Assembly: GCA_947462335.1 (NCBI GenBank)
Contig: OX381704.1
Span: 24,134,442-24,198,441 of the forward strand
Reading direction: 5' to 3'
Source: Harmothoe impar
Taxonomy: Eukaryota > Annelida > Polychaeta > Phyllodocida > Polynoidae
DNA: 64,000 nt
Below, piece after piece: positions 36,801 through 47,000 of this stretch (positions are counted from its first letter, which is position 1; each line of letters starts with the position of its first letter). The notes beneath the pieces were generated by a model. The model did not search any database and was not told the origin of the DNA. It saw only the letters and a list, made by a program, of their open reading frames with translations. The position numbers and the translations under genes are program-made.

Positions 36801-38016
36801 ATCAATGCCCTCCTTATAACGAGACTTTTCTGTATATACCATTGCAGTAGTATAGTATGTATCGGAACGGGACTATAGTTAAGTACTGTTTATTACTCAA
36901 TCGACATGCAGCCAATCAGAGGCCTCCATTTGGTCACGTGACCCGTTGCCATGGTAACGTGACCTACTTAGGGCTCTCAGCCAATCAGAAGCCAGCATTC
37001 TGGGTGACCTACTGACCTACTTAGAAGCTCTCAGCCAATCAGAGGCCGGCATTCTGGTAACCATGGTAACGTGACCTGCTTACGTCACGTGACCTACTTA
37101 GGCTCAGCCAATCAGAAGCCGGCATTCTGGTAACTAGGGTAACGTGACCTACTTAGGGTTTGTTTGTAAACAACACCACGTGGCTCTCTTGTTTGTAAAC
37201 AACACCACGTGACACGTGACTGTTTGTAAACAAACAACTTATATATAGAAAATAAACACAACAAGTTCCATGTTATGTTAAAATTATATTTTCAAAAAAA
37301 AAGCACATCTGTTACAGCGTCTATGTGTAACTACGCGCGTTCTCATTCAAACACTATAACACTATCATACCGTAGCAGCAGCAGGTAGGACTGGAAGAAA
37401 AGCAAGCGCACGAGCAGAAGCGACGACACCAGTTGCACCATCCGGCCGTCGCGTTGGTAGCCCTACTACTCGTCGCGCGTTCAACTGGAGGTTTAAGAGT
37501 GACAAATGACGATTCTTTGTCAACGCGACTGCTAACATCAGCATCGGCAGCAGCATTGGCAGCATCGGCAGCAGCATCGGCAGCAGCGGCAGCAGCCTCG
37601 GCAGCAGCGGTAGCAGCAGTAGCAGCAGCTGTAGCAGCAGTAGCGTGAGCATTAGCAACAACAGCAGCAGCGACAGTAGCAAGGGCGGCAGAGCGGGCAC
37701 TAGCAGCGTTATCAGCGGCGTCATCGGCAGCCGCAACAGCATCAGCAGCAGCAGCGTCGGCATCGGTGGCATGAGTAGCTGCATCGGCGGCAGCAACAGC
37801 AGCAGTCACAGCCGCAGCGGCAACAACAACAACGTCATCACAACCAGCGTCACTAACAGCCGCAGTAAATGCAGCAGTAGCACGCTGAGCAGCACTAGCA
37901 GCAGCAGTAGCAGAGGCTACAGCATCAGCTTCACATTCGCGCGCCGCTTCGTCATTCCGCTTCATGTTACGGTAGCAACTTTCCATCATGGGGATCTGCA
38001 AATTGAGGCGCGGTGC

Positions 38017-38088
<72 letters not shown>

Positions 38089-41000
38089 CGTGAACGATGA
38101 TGACGATGCCGAATACGGTTTCACTCCCCCTTATATACCCTTACTCCCCCCTTTTTTTTCAAGCCACCGGCCAGCTGCCCCCTCACGGCAGGTCTTTAGA
38201 TCAGCCTTAAGTCGCTTACTACGCGGCTCATCATCCCTCTAATCGCATTTTCCAGCCGCCGGCCGGCTGACTGCTGACGACAGGAGAGGGTGATTTGTTT
38301 TTCTTTAGATTTAAGCCGCTTACCACACGCACACCCTCTAGTCACAGACAGAGTGACAGAAAGGGAGGGGGTCCAGCTGAAAAGCGTGATTAGGGCTTTT
38401 GTTTCTCTTATGATAGCAGCAGGTCAGCATGCGACAGCTGAAAATGTCAGACTCGCCGCTCCTATAAAAGACTGAGATGCGTCTCTCTTTCCACACACCC
38501 TTCTACCATCGCCGCCGACACCGCCACCACCGGCCAGCCGACCGCCGCCACCGCCTGCAGTCACCGCCATCACGCCAGCAGGGAATTTCGAGCTGAGTCT
38601 GCTTATTGCTTATTTTTTTTGTTTGAGCTTTTTGTTTTTTTAAAAATTTTTATTTTCACTCAGTCTTTTTTGTTTCGGAGGAAAGAAATATGGCGCTGCA
38701 GAGGGCGCGAGTTTCTAAAAGACGGTCGCGCGAACAAAGTGCTCTCCTCAACTGCCCGGCTATTTTTTTATCTCAAAGGAGAGAGCGTCACGTAGTTGAG
38801 GTTCACGCTTCTCTTGAAGCGTACCGAATTCTCGAGAAATGCAAAGCTGAGCGCCATCGTCGTTATACAAGAGCGGAAAAGGAAAACGTAGCGACATGGC
38901 CGAGAGCCGTCTTCTCAGAACAGCATTTACTCTACTATTGCATAACAGCCGCTCTCAGCGCCCCCACTCGTTGGGCGTTTCATGAAAAGAAAGAGCGCCG
39001 CTACTCTCCTCACCCTGCCTCCTCTTATAAAGTGAGAATAAGTGCTATGAAACGATTCGACAAGCCGATCGGTTTCTTGGGAGCGACTGCAGCTCCCACT
39101 CGGTGGGCGGGCGTTGTGGCCGACGTGAACACGGTCTCTAAACGTTTCGACGTCGTCACTTGTTATCCCGCATATTGCAACGCAGCCGAATTGAAGAAGA
39201 TAGGGACGCACTATTTTAAACCATACGCTCCAATATGTATTTGTCACCGCCGCGCTCACAGGCCTTATTGCTTTTTCGAGACGATCGTGTCACAACACAG
39301 AAATAGAAAAAAAAGCGGCAAAGCGACCAGCTTTGCCTAAATGATCAAAAAAAAAATAAAATAAAATAAAAAAAAAAGAAATTAATCTCCTCCTCCTCCT
39401 CCTCCTCCTCCTCCTCTTCCTCCTCCTCCTCCTCTTCTTTTTTAAAAAAAAAAAAAATATTTGTATCAGACTCCTCTGGAGTCTGATACAAACATTTATG
39501 ACTATTGAGTGAAAATAGAATTTTATCGCAAAAAAAAAAAAGAAAAAAAAGGCACTTCTGCCGCCGCTACTGTGACACCGGCCGGTATCAATAAAAAGGT
39601 CGGCTGACTTTTCTCCACAACCATTTCGACGCTCGACTACAAGGACCCTTTAGTTGTATCATTAGCGGTCCGTCGGGTTGTGGAAAATCGCGCTTGGTGG
39701 ATCAATTTCTGAGCGACGTGAACAATTTGGTCACGCCGCCGGTGGAAAAGACTTTTTACCATTACGGCGAGTGGCAACCTCTGTTTGAAAAAATGCAAAA
39801 TCAGTACGGTGTGGAATTCAGAGAAGGTCTTCCTAGCAAAGAGTCTATAGCGGGAGACGTGGAAGTAGCAGAAGACGCTTTACGACCCCACACTCTACTG
39901 ATATTGGACGATCTGATGAGCAGTTCCAATCAGCAAGTGGTAGCCGACATCTTTACTAAATACTCGCATCACTGGAACGTGAGCGTCATATACATCACTC
40001 AGAACCTATTCCAGAAATCACCCGACTTTCGAACTATGAGTCTGAACGCTCACTACATGATCGTTTTCAAGAACCCGCGCGACATGGGGCAAATAGCTAG
40101 TCTGTCTCGCCAGGTGTTTCCGTCCAACGCGGCGGCCCTCTCTAGTATATTTACCCATGAACTCAAGCGACCTCACTCATACCTCCTTCTGGACTTCAAG
40201 CAGTCAACACCTGACGATCTGAGAATACGCTCCTCTTTGACGTCCATACACTCTCAGCTAGTGTTCGTACCGCTAGACAAAAAAAAGAACAAGAGAAAGC
40301 AGTAGCAAAAAAATGTCTTCTCATCTACTCGAAAGACACTTTGGTACTCTCAAGCACTTAGCTAAGTGCTCGCCAAAGGACTGCTCGCATCTAATAGACT
40401 CTGGAAGCGACGATCTGATCGCAGCGTTAAGTGAGATCTGTCACAATTTACTGGTAGGGAACATCCCGCTCAGCGACAAACAACTGGACAAGCTTTGAGA
40501 ATCGGCTGACGTGTTGAGGGAGGTCGGCAAAAAATCTACGCCCATCAAAAAAAAGAGACGCGTCTTGGTACAAGAGGGAGGTTTCCTCATTCCGGCTCTC
40601 ATAGGGATGGCCTTACCGCTTATAAAGAGCATTCTCCGTATATGAGACACCTCATTCGACACCTACTCGCCGACAGCACCACCACCACCACCACCACTAC
40701 CGCCACCACCAGCGTCATTGCCACCGTCGTCCCCATGACGGACTCAGAGCAGCAACAACACTACAAACGTTTAGCGCTCGTGGATCCTGAGACGCTCTAC
40801 AAATCATCACGAGCAGGTCTACTTCATCATGTGCCCGCTGCTGCTGCTACTACTAGCGCTGCTACTACTGCAGTCGCTGCTGCTAGTACTTCTACTGCTC
40901 CAAACCTTCCTCCTCTTCCTGATGAGCGCACTGAAAAGAACGAGAGTTCCGCTCCTGCCACCGCCGCCCGCCTACCTGCCGACATGGCCTATTACCACAA

Positions 41001-44000
41001 GCAGGCAGAACAGTCCCTTCATCCCGACGCGGCCTTGCACCAGGTGCTACAGTTTATCTACAGGGACTTGGATTTAGTGTTGAACGACCCCACTTTGGAA
41101 TCGCGCGAGAAAATGTTGAAATACCGAAGGTTGTTGAATAGATTGCAATTTTTTCTCGCGAATCCCCACAACAGCAACATCTCTTCGTCCTACTCTTCTT
41201 CGCCCCCGGCTCACCTCCGTCAGTCTGCTGAAGAGGCCAGCGCGTCCCTACTCGAGCGGTTGGTGAACCAAGTTCCCAAGAGGAATCGCACTCGGACCGT
41301 GGCGCTGTACAAACAATTGGAGAAATCCGGTGTGATCAAGTGGAACGAGGACGGTGCGGTGCGCGAGATGTCGGGTCGGAGAATACCACCTGAGCATCGC
41401 ATCAACATAGTGGACTTACTGAACGACGCTGCCAGGTTCAGGAAGACGGCGCCCAGACCGGCGGGCTACTCGCCGTTCACGAAAGCGCTGCGCGAAGCAG
41501 TTCCCACAGACTCCTTGATCGGAAACCATCTGTATAAAGCGAGCGGACCTGGCCGAAGTTTGGACACACGGCTTGCTGACAGAGGTCGGAAACGACCGAG
41601 CTTCGACTCGGAAGAAGGAGAAGCAGCAGCAGCAGCAGCAGCAGTAGCAGCAGCAGACTCTTCTCTCCAGGTGGACGATCAATCCTCTGACGACGAGGAG
41701 GACGACAGTGAACTTTTCCAAACTCCGACTTCCTATAGGAGCGTGGCGAGTAAGAAAAGGAGAGGGCGCAACCGCCTAGCGGCGAGCTCGTCGTTCACGC
41801 CCTCAACAGGCCCACCATGGGCAAACCAGTGAAGAGACTGACCAAGAAGGAAAAAGAAAAGAAGCGCGTAGTAGCTAGATATACCGACGTCAAAGCGCCC
41901 TCCAGTTTCACTAGCGTGACTAAACATCATTTTCGCCACCTGAACCCGGCCGTCATCCGAGATGCTTTAGTGTCGCTGGACGCCTACACTAAACATAAAC
42001 CCATTCGGAGAAAATTCGCAAGGAACAAGACTATAACCGGCGCAATCGATCAGCAGTGGCAGATAGATCTGATGGACATGCAAGCTTTGGCGTCTCACAA
42101 CGACCGCTTCCGGTACGTGGTGACGGCGATCGACGTTTTCTCTAGGTACGCGTGGGCCGTTCCCATTAAATCCAAGAGCGGCGCTGATGTCACCGAGGCC
42201 TTCCGAGAGATGACAGGCACTGGCGAGAGACGACCGCGCACTGTTCAGACAGACAAGGGGAAAGAGTTTTTGAACAAGATCTTTCAAGATCACTTGAAGA
42301 GCGAGGGCATAGAGTTCTTCACTGGCGAGAACGACGACATCAAAGCTAGTCTAGTGGAGCGCTTGAACCGCAGTCTGAAGGAGAAGCTGTGGCGTTATTT
42401 CACACACAAGCGCACGTATCGCTACGTAGACGTACTGCACCATGTAGTGTCTTCTTACAATCGCACTCACCACAAGACGTTGAAAATGGCGCCGGCTCAA
42501 GTCAGCTCGGAAAACAGCGAAACAGTTTTCTACCGACAAGATCTCCCAACTAACAAACAAATCGACGAAATATGGAAAAAGAAGAAAAAAACAAAGACGT
42601 CCGCCGTCGACGTCATCGCTCCGGGTGACAGAGTGAGGATGTTGAGAACTAAAGGCGCCTTCGACAAAGGGTACGAGGGAAACAGAGGGTTCGAGCTGAA
42701 AGACGACAAGGGCGAGGAGATAAAAGGCGTCTTCTACCCGGAAGAGGTTCAGAAGGTGTACAAGAGTCGTTACGACAACAACTACCTGATAGACGAGGTG
42801 TTGCGCCGCAAGACCGTCGACGGTAAAGAGTTAGCTTTCGTACGTTGGTTAGGTTACGACGACAAGTTCAACGAGTGGATCCCCGTCAAAAAAATAAAGT
42901 AGAAAAAAAAAAAAAAAAAAAAAAAATGAACATCACTCTACCTAGCAACAGCTCTATGGAGTATTATCCTGACAACAGCTTGACGTCTTTCCGAACTCAC
43001 TTCGACTCGCCGCTCCTTCTGCCCGAAGCGTACGAAGCGGCTCTGACTGAGATCATCCTCCCTACAGAATGGACTAACGTGCACGACGACGACTTGATCA
43101 TCGTTGTTCCTCTGCGCACCAAAGGTTCGCTAGAGGAGGCGATCCAGGTTTTAAAAGAAACTAAATTCTCCGAAGGAAAAAAACCACAGGTAGACTGGAG
43201 GGGAATGAAAAACGCGAACGGTCTGAGCAAGCTAACGTTCAGCTCAAAATTCCCGCTGAGCTGGAAGGAAGCGAGCTATGTAACGGTGGAAGAGATATCA
43301 GACACGTCGGAAGAGCAGCAATTGAAACCGGAAACAAAAAGGTTCAAGAGAGAGGTCGACTTGAGACAGACAAATGCCGTATACAAGCAGTTCTTGTCCC
43401 CGGCGGTGAAGAAGAAGGCGATCAGCGATCAAGCAAGACAGATGATCGAAAAGATGGAGAAGGACATGGGAGTGCGCAGTTTCATGCCAAACATATTCGA
43501 GATACCTCCTATTTTCACCGGAAGCAACCACACCCTAATCGAGCGCTTGAGTGAGACGTTGCGAGATGACAGACTAGAGGGCGACAGCTTCTTGCTCAAA
43601 CCGATGCGGATCTTATCGTACGACGCCAAGACGAAACGCGTCACCATCAAACCGCCGAGACACTGTGCTGTCCTGCTGAGTCAGCATCTCGCATGCGTTC
43701 TAGGCTTCGGAGAGAAGACGTGTTTCGCGTCGCCGACTACCGGCGCCTACTCGATGGATGTTTACGGGGACGTGCACTCTGTGTACATATACACCGACAT
43801 GATCCAGGAGAGACGTGTGGGCGACATGCAAGTGCCGCTGTTGCGCTGCGTGGCGGTGGACAGAGGCGGAAAGCGTCGAGGTGGCGTGCAAGCTATCAGT
43901 TTTCCCCATTTGGATTATTTCCCCTTGAAATCCAAGAGGTTTACCGAGGTCGGCATCTATTTAAGAGACCGATCCGGTCATTCCATCCCATTCGGTAGAG

Positions 44001-47000
44001 GCGAGGTGACCGTGACACTTCATCTGAGACCTATTGAGCGCTGAAAGAGAGAAAAATGATGCGTCAACGCGTTCCGTACTTTCCACCCAGGCGCACCGTC
44101 GGCAGAGGGTACAGCGATTACTACAACGCGCAGCTGGGCAACGGCATCAACATGTACAGCGGGCGCTCTTTCCAGAGCGGGCACGGTTTGGGCGGCGCTC
44201 TGTTAGGTCTGATGCGCTCGGCTACCCCGCTATTGAAGTCGGTGGGAAAAACGCTGCTCCGCGCCGGTGTGGGCGTAGCTAAAGATGTGCTGGCGGGTCG
44301 GACTTTAAAGAGCAGCGTGAAAGACCGAGGCGCAGGCGCTCTGAAGAGACTGGCGAGTACGGCGTTCTCGGGAGGAAAGACGCCTGTCGCGTCTAAGAAA
44401 GGGTCGAAACGTCGCCGGCATTCTCCTCAGACGGGCGGTGGCTCTTGCAAGAGACGTAGAGGGGATGTATTCGACCGGTAAGCGCCTAGGCGTTCAGGTA
44501 TAAATAAAAAGACTGGAGGCGGCCGGCGTCAGTCTGTCGGCCGCGTGAAGAGAGAACACAATGGCTTACGTACACGAGAGCAGTAACGAGTGCGCGCTCT
44601 CTGAGCTCGACCTGCACACCGTAGCGCCGACTCAGACTACTATCTTAAAGTCGTCTTTCCTGGGGATAGAAACAAAAAACTCTTTAGAGGATGGAGGTAA
44701 CATAAATTTCACCATCAACAAGTCGCAAGAGTACACAGACCTGAACGAGAATTACCTTCATCTGGAATGTCAAGTGCTGAAAGCGAACGGAGCGGCGATC
44801 GAGGACACCGACGCGGTAGCTCCGGTGAACAACTTGGCTCACTCGCTCTTCAAAGACGTCCAAGTCTCCATCGGCGGTTTCAAAGTGTCTGGCAACACCG
44901 AGACCTACCCTTACCGAGCTTACTTGGAAGGGTTACTCAACTACAACAAAGACGTGAAGGACGGCGTCATGAGCGCCCAGGGGTGGCATGAAGATACGCC
45001 CAGTCAGTTTGACACGTTGACTGACGCGAATGCGGGGTACAAAGCGCGCAAGAAGCTAATCTCCAACAAGCGCTTTTCGCTGATGGCGCGACTGCACTTT
45101 GACCTGGCTCATCAACCGAAGCTCATCGTTGGAGAGACAGAAATCAATCTCACTCTGAAACAAGCGGCGCCCTCTTTCTATCTGATGTGCGCCGCTGACG
45201 GAGGCTACAGCTTGAAGATCTACAAAGCAAAGCTCTACGTGCGACGCGTGCTGGTGGCGGACGCTGTAGCGGAAACGCACGAGAGAGCGGTGATAGAACA
45301 CGGGCCCTTCGACTACCCGGTGAACAGAGTGGAGGTGACGACGTACGCCATCCCTCAAGGTAACAGAGATCACAGCTACACGCACTCCAACACAGGCCAG
45401 CTTCCCAAGTCGATGATGATTTGCTTCCTTGACCACGACGCCTTCAACGGTAGCTACACCAAGAACCCGTTCGAGATGAAGCATTACGACATCAGCTCGC
45501 TTCAAGTGATAGTGAACGATCAGAAAGTGCCGAACGACGCCTACGTGCCCGACTTTAAGACCAAAGCGGCCGTGAGAGAGTACTTGGCGCTTCACACGGA
45601 AACGGGGATGTACGAGGGCGCGCGCTCCTGCGGTATTTCATACGATCAATTCCTGAACGGTTACACGGTGTTCCCCCTCGACTTAACCCCAGACAGATCG
45701 CACGACGGGTGTCGCGTGAACCTTATAAGAGCGGGTCAGCTGAGGGTGGAAGTCAGTTTCCGCTCGGCGCTACAAGCGACAACAACGGTGCTACTCTACT
45801 TGGTGTACGACAACGTCGTCGAGCTGACCCGAGATCGACACCCCGTCACCGACTACCACATGAACTGAAGACAAGACGGCGGTACTTGGCGTATCGTATG
45901 AACACGCTTGAAATAAGCAGAGTGTTGAAGGAAAACGTTCACACAAAACATCGTTTCCTGGGCGTTTTCTCTTGTGACACTATTCCGAAGCACCCTATCA
46001 AAGACACTTGTTTCGTGAGCAACACAGATCCGCAACATTTACCAGGTCAGCATTGGGTGGCGTTTTACGTGTCGAGCACGGGTGAAGTGTACTACTTTGA
46101 TTCCTTCGGCTTACCGCCGCTGAGTGCGGAGTTCTTGTCTTTCGTGGAACGCTCTGCTCCGTTCAAGTGGCAAAGAAACCGCATTCAACTACAAGACACT
46201 TCTGCTGACACCTGTGGACCTCATTGCGTTCATTTCCTAATTGAAGCATGTCGAACAAGAAACCCCAAGAAGTGCGTCATGCGCATGAGCAAAATCCCAA
46301 AGCTGAGCGACCGGGCCGTGAGTCAGAAGCTATCGATGATGCTGTTGTGACGGGTTGTTGCGATGGCGGCCGTTTCATGGAGGCAAAGATTCTCTGCCTT
46401 GCCGAAATGGTGTTGGATTTATCCAAAGTCGTGCAATGTCTATTGGAGAGAAGTCGTCCGGGGTGTGGTGGTGCGAGTGACGGCGGTGTGAGACTTTGCG
46501 GCCTGTTGAGTTGCTGCAAATCGAAGAAGCAAGCTAAAAAAGCATAAACTTGTGTGTTTTTTCTGATTGAAATGAAAATAAAGAATAAAATGAAAAGAAA
46601 AGAAATTATCTTGTTGTGTTTTTATTTCTATATATAAGTTACATAACTTTTTTTTGTTTGTTTGTTTACAAACAGTCACGTGTCACGTGGTGTTGTTTAC
46701 AAACAAGAGAGCCACGTGGTGTTGTTTACAAACAAACCCTAAGTAGGTCACGTTACCCTAGTTACCAGAATGCCGGCTTCTGATTGGCTGAGCCTAAGTA
46801 GGTCACGTGACGTAAGTAGGTCACGTTACCATGGTTACCAGAATGCCGGCCTCTGATTGGCTGAGAGCTTCTAAGTAGGTCAGTAGGTCACCCAGAATGC
46901 TGGCTTCTGATTGGCTGAGAGCCCTAAGTAGGTCACGTTACCATGGCAACGGGTCACGTGACCAAATGGAGGCCTCTGATTGGCTGCATGTCGATTGAGT

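Larger units (their letters stand above)
37266..38689. other. Low-complexity left arm of the Polinton
   Basis: Triplet repeats dominate: GCAGCA/GCGGCA from about 37530 to 37900 and about twenty AGT triplets at about 38027-38088. Two TATA-like boxes are seen: minus strand at about 38131-38139 and plus strand TATAAAAG at 38463-38470, the latter about 220 bases before the ORF at 38690. A GC-rich CCACCG run lies at about 38515-38560. Confidence 0.6.

Noticed and set aside
37433..38242. Plus-strand Ser- and Ala-rich frames in the Polinton left arm
   Set aside because: They are alternate readings of GCA and AGT triplet repeats, with no start context or conserved end.
45709..45897. Upstream extension of the protease frame
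   Set aside because: It overlaps the capsid gene, has no ATG before 45898 with a credible context, and family length fits the 45898 start.
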